From NCBI RefSeq assembly GCF_000498395.2, contig NZ_CP010979.1, positions 4,402,001 to 4,466,000 of the forward strand: DNA of 64,000 nt, given 5' to 3'. Made by a program: the position numbers and the translations under genes. The stretch is from Pseudomonas putida S13.1.2. Its GTDB lineage: Bacteria > Pseudomonadota > Gammaproteobacteria > Pseudomonadales > Pseudomonadaceae. Shown one piece after another: positions 1 through 8,749 of this stretch (position 1 is its first letter; every line of letters starts with the position of its first letter). The notes below the pieces were generated by a model. It searched no databases. It was not told where the DNA came from and saw only the letters and a program-made list of their open reading frames with translations.

Positions 1-1516
1 TGCGATCGCGCACCGCAGGTAACGCCACCTCCAGCCCATTCAGGCGGTAATACAGGTCCTCGCGGAAACTGCCCTGCGCCACCCGCTCCAGCAGGTCACG
101 GTGGGTAGCGCTGACAATGCGCACGTCAACCGCCTGCGGCTCACCACCAATCGGCACCACCTGGCGCTCTTCCAGCACCCGCAGCAGGCGGGTTTGCAGG
201 GCCAGCGGCATGTCGCCGATCTCGTCCAGCAGCAAGGTGCCGCCGTCAGCCTGCAACAGCTTGCCGCGCATGCCTTCCTTGCGCGCGCCGGTAAAGCTGC
301 CGCCGCGGTAACCGAACAGCTCACTTTCAATCAGGCTCTCCGGGATCGAGGCGCAGTTGATGGCGACAAACGGCTTGCCGCGCCGTTCACTGGTCTGGTG
401 CACGGCCTGGGCGAAAGCCTCCTTGCCACAGCCGGTCTCGCCGCGCAGCAACAACGGCACGTCGCGCTCGAACACCCGCACGCAGCGGCGAAAGTCGTTT
501 TGCAACGCCGGGTCGAGCAGGCAGATGGCCGGTTCCACATCGCGCACGGGCTGGCGGTGGGCGGTGGGCACAGACCACACCGGCGTACGTGCCTGGCCGC
601 GCACACTGGCGAACACCTGGCGGCCGTCCACCGTGCGTAGCGGCCAGACCGTACTGCCTGCGGGCATGGCGCGGTTGAACAACTCGTCTTGGCTGCAGGC
701 GAAGAAGCGCTGCACGGGTTTGCCCAGCACGCCACCGCGCACGGTACCCAGCAGGTTCAGCGCACTCTGGTTGGCCGCGCAGATGCGCCCGTCACCGTCG
801 AAGGCCAACAAACCTTCGCTGAACAGGCCGACCGACTCGGCCTGCAGGTGGAAACGCAGCAGCCACTGCTGCTCGAAATGGCGCAGGAAATAGCAGCTTT
901 CGATCATCTTCGCCGAAAGGTTGACCAATGCCATGGTGTGGAACTGGCTCTGGCGCGAAACATCGGGCCGGGCCGACGACACATCAAGCACCGCCAGCAG
1001 TTCACCATGGGGGTCGAACACCGGGCTGGCCGAGCAGGTCAGGCCGGTATGGCGGCCACGAAAGTGCTCGTTCTGGTGGATGGTCAGGGCCTGGCGCTCG
1101 ACCAGGCAGGTGCCGATGCCGTTGGTGCCCTCGCGCGCTTCGCTCCAGTCGGCGCCCAGCCACAGCCCGGCACGCTCGAAGCTGCGCCGCTCGGTGGGTG
1201 CGCTGACGCAATTGAGGATCACCCCGCGGGCGTCGGTCAGCAGTACCGCGTGGCCGGCCCCGGAAAGCTGCTGGTGCAGGCTGTTCATTTCAGGGTCGGC
1301 AATTTGCAGCACCTGGCACAAGCGCTCGCGGCTTTCCAGCAGGCGCCCGTGCTCGAGCACCACCGGGGCCGCGATCACAGCAGGGTCGAGGTGGTAGTCC
1401 TCCAGGCAACGCAGCCAGGAGCGGGCGATGGACGGGTCACTGCCGCCCTCCCCGGCCCCGCCATGGGCAACGGTATGGACTTGCTGGGCATGGCGACTGA
1501 AAGGGTTGCTCTGCAT
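1..1516 (-). CDS. eatR: Sigma-54-dependent activator of ethanolamine genes (AcoR/EatR type), 3' end cut by window edge
   Basis: The frame reads from ATG 1516 off the left edge, giving about 505 residues without a stop. The family is usually about 600-650 aa, so the C-terminal part (end of the AAA+ domain and HTH) is missing. The N-terminal half is a GAF-like sensory region as in AcoR. The AAA+ domain follows, with Walker A GETGCGKE and Walker B-type LLLDEIGDMP. The sigma-54 contact loop reads GSFTGA rather than the usual GAFTGA. A GGAG ribosome site precedes the start. The gene is divergent from the ethanolamine operon, which it very probably activates with RNA polymerase-sigma-54. The same arrangement is known in P. 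aeruginosa (EatR). The inducer, ethanolamine or acetaldehyde, is not visible in the sequence. Confidence 0.88.
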   Translation of the reverse strand, partial: MQSNPFSRHAQQVHTVAHGGAGEGGSDPSIARSWLRCLEDYHLDPAVIAAPVVLEHGRLLESRERLCQVLQIADPEMNSLHQQLSGAGHAVLLTDARGVILNCVSAPTERRSFERAGLWLGADWSEAREGTNGIGTCLVERQALTIHQNEHFRGRHTGLTCSASPVFDPHGELLAVLDVSSARPDVSRQSQFHTMALVNLSAKMIESCYFLRHFEQQWLLRFHLQAESVGLFSEGLLAFDGDGRICAANQSALNLLGTVRGGVLGKPVQRFFACSQDELFNRAMPAGSTVWPLRTVDGRQVFASVRGQARTPVWSVPTAHRQPVRDVEPAICLLDPALQNDFRRCVRVFERDVPLLLRGETGCGKEAFAQAVHQTSERRGKPFVAINCASIPESLIESELFGYRGGSFTGARKEGMRGKLLQADGGTLLLDEIGDMPLALQTRLLRVLEERQVVPIGGEPQAVDVRIVSATHRDLLERVAQGSFREDLYYRLNGLEVALPAVRDR

Positions 1517-1708
1517 TGTTGTAGTTCTCCGCAGATAGAGAGTCTGGTCAGCATCCTCCACCCGGGAAGCCTTTGCAATGCACCCGGCCATGACGTGTCG
1601 CAAATGGCACAAAGTGTCACCCCTGCGTGTACCCCCGCTGGCACACCAGCCGTTTACCGGTCCCAGACAACTGGCCCAAGTCATTGATTTGCCTGGCGTG
1701 CGAAACGC

Positions 1709-1724
1709 TGGCCCAACCTTTGCT
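1709..1724 (+). promoter_or_regulatory. Sigma-54 (-24/-12) promoter of the ethanolamine operon
   Basis: TGGCCC-N5-TTGC fits the -24/-12 consensus with the required GG-N10-GC spacing (GG 1710-1711, GC 1722-1723). It lies about 50 bp before the aldehyde dehydrogenase start and is divergent from a sigma-54 activator gene. Partly symmetric TGT/ACA-type sequences at about 1597-1621 could be activator sites, but that is inference. Confidence 0.75.
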
Positions 1725-1771
1725 CTACGCTTCTCAACTCCCCAACAAACATAACAGCCAGGAGACACACC

Positions 1772-3292
1772 ATGCGTTACGCACATCCCGGTACCGACGG
1801 CGCGAAGGTTTCCTTCAAGAACCGCTATGGCAACTACATCGGTGGCGAGTTCGTAGCTCCGGTCAAGGGGCAGTATTTCGAAAACACGTCCCCGGTGAAT
1901 GGCAAACTGATAGCCGAATTCCCTCGCTCCACTGCCGAAGACATCGATAAAGCGCTCGACGCCGCCCACGCCGCTGCCGACGCCTGGGGCCGCACGTCGG
2001 TGCAGGACCGCTCCAACGTGCTGTTGAAGATTGCCGACCGCATCGAGCAGAACCTTGAGCTGTTGGCGATTACCGAAACCTGGGACAACGGCAAGCCCAT
2101 CCGCGAAACCCTCAACGCCGACATCCCCCTGGCCGTCGACCACTTCCGCTACTTCGCCGGCTGCATCCGCGCCCAGGAAGGCGGCGCTGCCGAGATCAAC
2201 GAAGGCACCGTGGCCTATCACATCCACGAGCCGCTGGGCGTCGTCGGGCAGATCATTCCGTGGAACTTCCCCATCCTGATGGCTGCCTGGAAGCTGGCGC
2301 CTGCGCTGGCCGCCGGTAACTGCGTGGTGCTCAAGCCTGCCGAGCAGACGCCACTGGGCATCACCGTGCTGCTGGAAGTGATCGGCGACCTGTTGCCACC
2401 TGGCGTACTCAACGTGGTGCAAGGCTATGGCCGCGAAGCTGGTGAAGCCCTGGCTACCAGCAAGCGTATCGCCAAGATCGCCTTCACCGGTTCTACCCCG
2501 GTTGGCTCGCACATCATGAAATGCGCAGCCGAAAACATCATCCCGTCCACCGTCGAGCTGGGCGGCAAGTCGCCGAACGTGTACTTCGAAGACATCATGC
2601 AGGCAGAGCCAAGCTTCATCGAGAAGGCTGCCGAGGGCATGGTGCTGGCGTTCTTCAACCAGGGCGAGGTGTGCACCTGCCCGTCGCGCGCCCTGGTGCA
2701 GGAGTCGATCTACCCGCAGTTCATGGAAGTGGTGATGAAGAAGGTGCTGCAGATCAAGCGCGGCGACCCACTGGACACCGACACCATGGTTGGCGCCCAG
2801 GCTTCGCAGCAGCAGTTCGAGAAGATTCTTTCGTACCTGCAGATTGCCCAGGACGAAGGCGCCGAGCTGCTGACCGGCGGCAAGGTCGAGAAGCTGGAAG
2901 GCTCGCTGGCCACCGGTTACTACATCCAGCCGACCCTGCTCAAGGGCAACAACAAGATGCGCGTGTTCCAGGAAGAAATCTTCGGCCCGGTGGTCAGCGT
3001 CACCACCTTCAAGGACGAAGCCGAAGCACTGGCGATTGCCAACGACACCGAGTTCGGCCTGGGGGCCGGCGTGTGGACCCGTGACATCAACCGTGCCTAC
3101 CGCATGGGCCGCGGCATCAAGGCTGGCCGCGTGTGGACCAACTGCTACCACCTGTACCCGGCGCATGCGGCGTTTGGCGGCTACAAGAAGTCCGGTGTTG
3201 GCCGTGAGACCCACAAGATGATGCTCGACCATTATCAGCAGACCAAGAACCTGCTGGTGAGCTACGACATCAACCCGTTGGGCTTCTTCTAA
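1772..3292 (+). CDS. aldB: NAD-dependent acetaldehyde/aldehyde dehydrogenase
   Basis: This 506-aa protein has the full length of the ExaC/AldB branch of the ALDH superfamily. PWNFP at 163-167 and FTGSTPVG near 238-245 belong to the NAD-binding fold. The general base is Glu262 in ELGGKSPN, and the catalytic Cys301 lies in FFNQGEVCTC. The start follows an AGGAGA ribosome site. As first gene of the operon it should oxidise the acetaldehyde released by ethanolamine ammonia-lyase to acetate. It is cytosolic. Related P. putida enzymes also act on ethanol-derived acetaldehyde, so its role may be wider than ethanolamine. Confidence 0.93.
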   Translation: MRYAHPGTDGAKVSFKNRYGNYIGGEFVAPVKGQYFENTSPVNGKLIAEFPRSTAEDIDKALDAAHAAADAWGRTSVQDRSNVLLKIADRIEQNLELLAITETWDNGKPIRETLNADIPLAVDHFRYFAGCIRAQEGGAAEINEGTVAYHIHEPLGVVGQIIPWNFPILMAAWKLAPALAAGNCVVLKPAEQTPLGITVLLEVIGDLLPPGVLNVVQGYGREAGEALATSKRIAKIAFTGSTPVGSHIMKCAAENIIPSTVELGGKSPNVYFEDIMQAEPSFIEKAAEGMVLAFFNQGEVCTCPSRALVQESIYPQFMEVVMKKVLQIKRGDPLDTDTMVGAQASQQQFEKILSYLQIAQDEGAELLTGGKVEKLEGSLATGYYIQPTLLKGNNKMRVFQEEIFGPVVSVTTFKDEAEALAIANDTEFGLGAGVWTRDINRAYRMGRGIKAGRVWTNCYHLYPAHAAFGGYKKSGVGRETHKMMLDHYQQTKNLLVSYDINPLGFF

Positions 3293-3306
3293 ATCCGGGA
3301 TGGCCT

Positions 3307-3417
3307 CGGGGGCTGCTTTGCAGCCCATCGCGACGCAAGGCCGCTCCTACAGGGACCGCACTGATCTCGAAAACTGTGCAGTACCTGTGGGAGCTGGCTT
3401 GCCGGCGATGAGGCCGG
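3307..3417. repeat. REP elements (two) between aldB and eat
   Basis: Two different putida-type REP sequences lie here: one of the 'cgcgacgcaaggccgctcc' class at about 3327-3351 and one of the 'cctgtgggagctggcttgcc' class at about 3383-3417. They fill most of the 237-bp gap between two genes of one operon. Confidence 0.75.
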
Positions 3418-3529
3418 ACCTGCATCACTCAACCCCCGGAGCACCAACCGCTCTGGCTCGCTTCCTGCAGTACCCATCACCATCGGCCCGGGCCCCTTCC
3501 GGCCACCAAGAAAAAGAACAGGTGAATCT

Positions 3530-4978
3530 ATGCCAAGCGATCATTCCGCCGGCTCGCCGGCAGGCTCTTCCGTCGACTTCGAAAAAGTCGGGTCGGACTA
3601 TTTCCAGCAACGTGAACTGAAAAAAGGCGCGGCCGGCTGGGTACTGCTGGTTGGCCTGGGCGTGGCCTATGTCATCTCCGGCGACTATGCCGGCTGGAAC
3701 TTCGGCCTGGCCCAGGGCGGCTGGGGCGGCATGTTCCTCGCCACCTTGCTGATGGCCACCATGTACCTGTGCATGTGCTTCTCGCTGGCCGAACTGTCGT
3801 CGATGATCCCCACCGCAGGCGGCGGCTACGGCTTTGCCCGCAGTGCGTTCGGCCCGTGGGGCGGTTTTCTGACCGGCACGGCGATCCTTATCGAATACGC
3901 TATCGCACCGGCCGCCATCGCGGTGTTCATTGGTGCCTACTGCCAGTCGCTGTTCGGTATCGGCGGCTGGATGATCTACCTGGCGTTCTATATCGTGTTC
4001 ATCGGCATCCACATCTTTGGGGTGGGTGAGGCGTTGAAGCTGATGTTCATCATCACCGCCGTCGCCGCCATCGCCCTGGCAGTGTTCCTGATAAGCATGG
4101 TGCCCCATTTTGATGCAGCCAACCTGTTCGACATCGCCAAAACGGACGCAGTAGGCGCCAGCAGCTTCCTGCCGTTCGGCTATGTCGGCGTGTGGGCGGC
4201 GATCCCTTACGCCATCTGGTTCTTCCTTGCCGTCGAAGGCGTGCCGCTAGCTGCCGAAGAAACCAAGAACCCCAAGCGTGACCTGCCACGCGGCCTGATC
4301 GGCGCCATGCTGGTACTGCTGGCCTTCGCCCTGCTGATCCTGGTGGTCGGCCCTGGCGGCGCCGGCTCCGAAGCGCTGAAGGCATCCGGCAACCCGCTGG
4401 TCGAAGCGCTGTCCAAGGCTTACGGCGGCAGCACCTGGATGGGCGGCTTCGTCAACCTGGTCGGCCTGGCCGGGCTGATCGCCAGCTTCTTCTCGATCAT
4501 CTACGCCTATTCCCGGCAGATCTTCGCCTTGTCCCGCGCCGGCTACCTGCCGCGCAAGCTGTCGGAAACCAACAAAAGCAAAGCCCCGGTACTGGCCCTG
4601 ATCATCCCCGGCATCATCGGCTTTGCCCTGTCGCTGACCGGCCAGGGCGACTTGCTGATCCTGGTGGCGGTGTTCGGCGCTACGCTGTCCTATGTACTGA
4701 TGATGGCCGCGCACATCACCCTGCGCATCCGCCGGCCGAAGATGGAGCGCCCGTACCGCACCCCCGGTGGCATCTTCACTTCGGGCGTGGCGCTGGTGCT
4801 GGCGTGCATCGCCGTGGTTGCCGGCTTCCTGGTGGACCCACGGGTGGTGATTGGCGCCGCAGTGATTTATGCGGTATTGATTGCCTACTTTGCTTTCTAC
4901 AGCCGCCACCACCTGGTCGCGGGCACGCCGGAAGAGGAATTCGCCGCCATCCAGCAGGCCGAAGAGGCCTTGCACTGA
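3530..4978 (+). CDS. eat: Ethanolamine permease (APC superfamily)
   Basis: The 482-aa protein has about 12 hydrophobic segments after a short polar N-terminus. It matches the amino acid-polyamine-organocation superfamily, with a consensus-like first helix (GWVLLVGLGVAYVISGDYAGW) and LSSMIPTAGGGYGFA further on. It brings ethanolamine across the inner membrane. It lies between the aldehyde dehydrogenase and eutB, which supports the substrate. A weak AGGTG site precedes the ATG. The 237-bp gap upstream holds REP elements, so some uncoupling from aldB expression is possible. Confidence 0.92.
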   Translation: MPSDHSAGSPAGSSVDFEKVGSDYFQQRELKKGAAGWVLLVGLGVAYVISGDYAGWNFGLAQGGWGGMFLATLLMATMYLCMCFSLAELSSMIPTAGGGYGFARSAFGPWGGFLTGTAILIEYAIAPAAIAVFIGAYCQSLFGIGGWMIYLAFYIVFIGIHIFGVGEALKLMFIITAVAAIALAVFLISMVPHFDAANLFDIAKTDAVGASSFLPFGYVGVWAAIPYAIWFFLAVEGVPLAAEETKNPKRDLPRGLIGAMLVLLAFALLILVVGPGGAGSEALKASGNPLVEALSKAYGGSTWMGGFVNLVGLAGLIASFFSIIYAYSRQIFALSRAGYLPRKLSETNKSKAPVLALIIPGIIGFALSLTGQGDLLILVAVFGATLSYVLMMAAHITLRIRRPKMERPYRTPGGIFTSGVALVLACIAVVAGFLVDPRVVIGAAVIYAVLIAYFAFYSRHHLVAGTPEEEFAAIQQAEEALH

Positions 4979-5024
4979 TTGCCGCCACCCGCCGCGGGGC
5001 AACCCGCGGCTCTGGAGATTCTGT

Positions 5025-6419
5025 ATGGCAAGTTTCGTACACACGGTAGGCCACCTGGTCTACCGCTTCGACAGCCTCAAGGACGTGATGGCCAAGGCCA
5101 GCCCGGCACGCTCGGGGGACTTCCTGGCAGGCGTCGCAGCCAGCAATGACGGCGAGCGTGTCGCCGCGCAGATGGCGTTGGCCAATATCCCGCTGACCCA
5201 CTTCCTCAATGAAGCACTGATCCCTTACGAAGCCGATGAAGTCACCCGGCTGATCATCGATACCCACGATGCCCAGGCCTTTGCCCCGGTCAGCCACCTG
5301 ACCGTGGGCGGCCTGCGCGACTGGCTGCTGAGCGAAGAGGCCACTGAAGACAGCCTGCGCGCCCTGGCGCCGGGGCTTACGCCAGAAATGGCTGCGGCGG
5401 TGTCGAAGATCATGCGCGTGCAAGACTTGGTGCTGGTGGCGCAGAAGATTCGCGTGGTTACCCGGTTCCGCGGCACCATGGGCTTGCGCGGGCGCTTGTC
5501 TACTCGCTTGCAGCCCAACCACCCGACCGACGAGCCGGCCGGTATCGCCGCCAGCATTCTTGACGGCCTGCTGTACGGCAACGGCGACGCGATGATCGGC
5601 ATCAACCCGGCCACCGACAGCATCGCCTCGATCTGTGCCCTGCTGGAAATGCTCGACGCCATCATCCAGCGCTATGACATCCCCACCCAGGCCTGCGTGC
5701 TGACCCATGTCACCACCTCGATCGAGGCGATCAACCGTGGCGTGCCGCTGGACCTGGTGTTCCAGTCCATTGCCGGCACCGAGGCGGCCAACGCCGGGTT
5801 TGGCATCAACCTGAACGTGTTGCAGGAAGGTTACGAAGCGGGCCTGTCGCTGAAACGCGGTACCCTCGGGCAAAACCTGATGTATTTCGAAACCGGCCAG
5901 GGCAGCGCACTGTCGGCCAACGCCCACCATGGCGTCGACCAGCAAACCTGCGAGACCCGCGCCTATGCCGTGGCCCGCCACTTCAAGCCGTTTCTGGTCA
6001 ATACCGTGGTCGGTTTCATCGGCCCGGAGTACCTGTACAACGGCAAGCAGATCATCCGCGCGGGCCTGGAAGACCACTTCTGCGGCAAGCTGCTGGGTGT
6101 GCCGATGGGCTGCGACATCTGCTACACCAACCACGCCGAAGCCGACCAGGACGACATGGACACCCTGCTGACCCTGCTGGGGGTGGCCGGGATCAACTTC
6201 ATCATGGGCATCCCCGGCTCCGACGACATCATGCTCAACTATCAGACCACCTCGTTCCACGACGCGCTGTACGCGCGCCAGACCCTGGGCCTGAAGCCCG
6301 GGCCGGAATTCGAGGCATGGCTGGCCCGCACCGGCATCTTCACCCAGGCCGATGGCCGGGTGCGCTTTGGTGACAACCTGCCACCGGCCTTCCGCCAGGC
6401 CTTGGCACAGCTTGCATAG
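5025..6419 (+). CDS. eutB: Ethanolamine ammonia-lyase heavy chain
   Basis: EutB is the catalytic large subunit of adenosylcobalamin-dependent ethanolamine ammonia-lyase, which converts ethanolamine to acetaldehyde and ammonia. From ATG 5025 (MASFVHTVGHLVYRF) the product is 464 aa, the normal EutB length. An in-frame start further upstream would overlap eat and is not supported. A TGGAGA ribosome site precedes 5025. Conserved stretches include LQPNHPTDEPAGIAA and MGCDICYTNHAEADQ. eutC follows after 2 bp, as expected for the complex. No EutA reactivase or microcompartment shell genes are nearby. Confidence 0.95.
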   Translation: MASFVHTVGHLVYRFDSLKDVMAKASPARSGDFLAGVAASNDGERVAAQMALANIPLTHFLNEALIPYEADEVTRLIIDTHDAQAFAPVSHLTVGGLRDWLLSEEATEDSLRALAPGLTPEMAAAVSKIMRVQDLVLVAQKIRVVTRFRGTMGLRGRLSTRLQPNHPTDEPAGIAASILDGLLYGNGDAMIGINPATDSIASICALLEMLDAIIQRYDIPTQACVLTHVTTSIEAINRGVPLDLVFQSIAGTEAANAGFGINLNVLQEGYEAGLSLKRGTLGQNLMYFETGQGSALSANAHHGVDQQTCETRAYAVARHFKPFLVNTVVGFIGPEYLYNGKQIIRAGLEDHFCGKLLGVPMGCDICYTNHAEADQDDMDTLLTLLGVAGINFIMGIPGSDDIMLNYQTTSFHDALYARQTLGLKPGPEFEAWLARTGIFTQADGRVRFGDNLPPAFRQALAQLA

Positions 6420-6421
6420 GG

Positions 6422-7246
6422 ATGACCATGGACCACCGCACGCCTACCCCCGACAACCCTTGGCTGGCCCTGCGCAACCTGACCCCGGCGCGCATCGCCC
6501 TGGGCCGTGCCGGCACCAGCCTGCCGACCGGGGCGCAGCTGGACTTCCAGTTCGCCCATGCCCAGGCCCGCGACGCCGTGCACCTGGCCTTCGACCATGC
6601 CGGCCTGGCTACCCAGCTGGGTGACCGTGGGCGCGAAAGCCTGGTGCTGCACAGCGCTGCCAGTGACCGCCACCAGTACCTGCAGCGCCCGGACCTGGGC
6701 CGGCGCCTGAACGAAGCGTCGATTGCCACCCTGCGCCAGCATGCCCAGGCCAACCCCGGCGGCGTCGACCTGGCCATTGTGGTCGCCGATGGCCTGTCGG
6801 CGCTGGCCGTGCACCGCCACACCCTGCCGTTCCTGACCCGCTTCGAAGAACAGGCCGCCGCCGACGGCTGGACCAGCGCCCCGGTGGTGCTGGTGGAGCA
6901 AGGCCGCGTGGCGGTGGCCGACGAGGTCGGTGAACTGCTGGGCGCCCGGATGACCGTGATGCTGATCGGCGAGCGCCCGGGGCTGAGCTCGCCCGACAGC
7001 CTTGGTCTGTATTTCACCTACGCGCCAAAGGTCGGCCTGACCGATGCCTACCGCAACTGCATTTCCAATATCCGCCTGGAAGGGTTGAGCTACGGCATGG
7101 CGGCGCACCGCCTGCTGTACCTGATGCGCGAAGCCTGCCGGCGCCAGCTTTCGGGGGTGAATTTAAAGGACGAAGCCGAGGTCCATAGCCTGGAAACTGA
7201 ACACACCAGCAACCAGAAGGGCAACTTCCTGCTGGGCAAAGGGTAA
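6422..7246 (+). CDS. eutC: Ethanolamine ammonia-lyase light chain
   Basis: EutC is the small subunit of ethanolamine ammonia-lyase and contributes to adenosylcobalamin binding. The product is 274 aa from ATG 6422, or 272 aa from ATG 6428, a typical size. The start VALRN-like region (NPWLALRNLTPARIALG), VVADGLSALAV and LIGERPGLSSPDSLG are family hallmarks. It is tightly coupled to eutB (2-bp gap) and is the last gene of the operon. No clear rho-independent terminator follows. Confidence 0.95.
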   Translation: MTMDHRTPTPDNPWLALRNLTPARIALGRAGTSLPTGAQLDFQFAHAQARDAVHLAFDHAGLATQLGDRGRESLVLHSAASDRHQYLQRPDLGRRLNEASIATLRQHAQANPGGVDLAIVVADGLSALAVHRHTLPFLTRFEEQAAADGWTSAPVVLVEQGRVAVADEVGELLGARMTVMLIGERPGLSSPDSLGLYFTYAPKVGLTDAYRNCISNIRLEGLSYGMAAHRLLYLMREACRRQLSGVNLKDEAEVHSLETEHTSNQKGNFLLGKG

Positions 7247-7353
7247 AAAACCTGTCACGGAAGGCGGATTGCACTTGCGACCTGCATTGGGCAGGATGCC
7301 CTTGAAAGCTGCTGGCATTCCGCTGTTTCCCCAATGGACTCTGAGGGCCGCAC

Positions 7354-7812
7354 ATGCGCATCATCAAGGCAACCCTGGAACACCTCGACCTGCTCACGCC
7401 ACTGTTCGTCAAATACCGTGAGTTCTACGGGCAGCTACCCTACCCCGACAGCTCGCGCAGCTTCCTGGAAAAGCGCCTGAAGCGGGATGAATCGGTGATC
7501 TACCTGGCACTTCCCGATGATGACGACAGCAAGTTGATGGGCTTTTGCCAGCTTTACCCAAGCTACTCGTCGCTGTCGCTCAAGCGCGTGTGGATTCTCA
7601 ATGACATCTACGTGGCCGAAGACTCGCGGCGCATGCTGGTCGCCGACCACCTGATGCGTGAAGCGAAGAAAATGGCCAAAGAGACCAATGCCGTGCGCAT
7701 GCGGGTGTCGACCAGCGCGAACAATGAGGTCGCGCACAAGACCTACGAATCCATCGGGTTTCGTGAAGATACCGAGTTCAAGAGCTACATCCTGCCCATC
7801 AGCCAGGAATGA
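7354..7812 (+). CDS. GNAT-family N-acetyltransferase
   Basis: The 152-aa product has a single GNAT fold. The acetyl-CoA loop appears as VAEDSRRMLVADHLMREAKK (about residues 88-107), and the C-terminal strand ends in YESIGFREDTEFKSYIL. The substrate cannot be told from the sequence. It lies 107 bp after eutC on the same strand and in the same position as in other Pseudomonas, but nothing ties it to ethanolamine use. It is probably a separate unit. Confidence 0.85.
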   Translation: MRIIKATLEHLDLLTPLFVKYREFYGQLPYPDSSRSFLEKRLKRDESVIYLALPDDDDSKLMGFCQLYPSYSSLSLKRVWILNDIYVAEDSRRMLVADHLMREAKKMAKETNAVRMRVSTSANNEVAHKTYESIGFREDTEFKSYILPISQE

Positions 7813-7822
7813 CCCGCATGCC

Positions 7823-7926
7823 TGTACCGGCCTCATCGCCGGCAAGCCAGCTCCCACAGGTTGACCACTACCTCAGGGCAGTAGTTAACCTGTGGGAGCT
7901 GGCTTGCCGGCGATGAGGCCGGTACA
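7823..7926. repeat. Perfect 40-bp inverted REP pair
   Basis: Bases 7823-7862 and 7887-7926 are exact reverse complements over 40 bp, separated by 24 bp. Each arm contains the 'ctcccacagg' / 'cctgtgggag' REP core. The pair sits just after the acetyltransferase gene and could act as an mRNA 3' hairpin. Confidence 0.93.
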
Positions 7927-8000
7927 GTCGATACCACTATCCAGGCCTTTCACCGTAACCCCCCGCTACAAACTCCCCGGGCATGATCCTCACTTCGCCG

Positions 8001-8006
8001 TATAAT
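8001..8006 (+). promoter_or_regulatory. Candidate -10 box before dedA-like gene
   Basis: A perfect TATAAT lies 75 bp before the DedA start. No good -35 box was found at the usual distance, so this is a tentative call. Confidence 0.4.
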
Positions 8007-8081
8007 GCCCCACCTGTCATGTGTGAAAATTTACCCATCCCCAGGTAACCCAGCCTACGCCCAAGAACACAGGTGCTGTAC

Positions 8082-8729
8082 ATGGATTTCAACCCGTTGG
8101 ACCTTATCCTGCATCTCGATGCCTACCTCGATCTGCTGGTCACCAATTACGGTCCCTGGATCTACGCCATCCTTTTCACCGTGATCTTCTGCGAAACCGG
8201 GCTGGTGGTAATGCCCTTCCTGCCGGGCGACTCGCTGCTGTTCATCGCCGGCGCCGTAGCGGCGGGCGGCGGTATGGACCCGGTGCTGCTGGCTGGCCTG
8301 TTGATGGCTGCCGCCATCCTGGGCGACAGCACCAACTACGTGATCGGCCGAACAGCCGGCGAGCGGTTGTTCAACAACCCCAACTCGAAAATTTTCCGCC
8401 GCGACTACCTGCAGCGCACCCACGAATTCTATGAACGCCATGGCGGCAAGACCGTGACCCTGGCGCGTTTCCTGCCCATCCTGCGCACCTTCGCACCGTT
8501 CGTCGCCGGCATCGCCCACATGCATTACCCACGTTTCCTGGGCTTCAGCGTTGCCGGTTCGCTGCTGTGGGTCGGCGGCCTAGTCACCTTGGGCTACTTC
8601 TTCGGCAACGTGCCATTCATCAAGCAGCACCTGTCGCTGATGGTGGTGGGCATCATCGTCCTGTCGCTGGTGCCGATGATCCTCGGCCTGTTGCGCGGCC
8701 GCCTGGGCCGTGCGGCCAAGGCTCACTGA
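8082..8729 (+). CDS. DedA-family inner membrane protein
   Basis: From ATG 8082 the product is 215 aa. That start follows ACAGGTG, which also contains an alternative in-frame GTG at 8073. The protein carries the SNARE-associated/DedA domain: FCETGLVVMPFLPGDSLLF near 43-61, the GDSTNYVIGR segment, and RFLPILRTFAPFVAG with the conserved arginine and proline residues. DedA proteins are lipid flippase-like proteins linked to envelope homeostasis and proton-motive force; the exact substrate here is unknown. The MtfA-like gene follows 20 bp later and is probably co-transcribed. Confidence 0.9.
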   Translation: MDFNPLDLILHLDAYLDLLVTNYGPWIYAILFTVIFCETGLVVMPFLPGDSLLFIAGAVAAGGGMDPVLLAGLLMAAAILGDSTNYVIGRTAGERLFNNPNSKIFRRDYLQRTHEFYERHGGKTVTLARFLPILRTFAPFVAGIAHMHYPRFLGFSVAGSLLWVGGLVTLGYFFGNVPFIKQHLSLMVVGIIVLSLVPMILGLLRGRLGRAAKAH

Positions 8730-8749
8730 ACACTCAGAGAACAGCAGGC

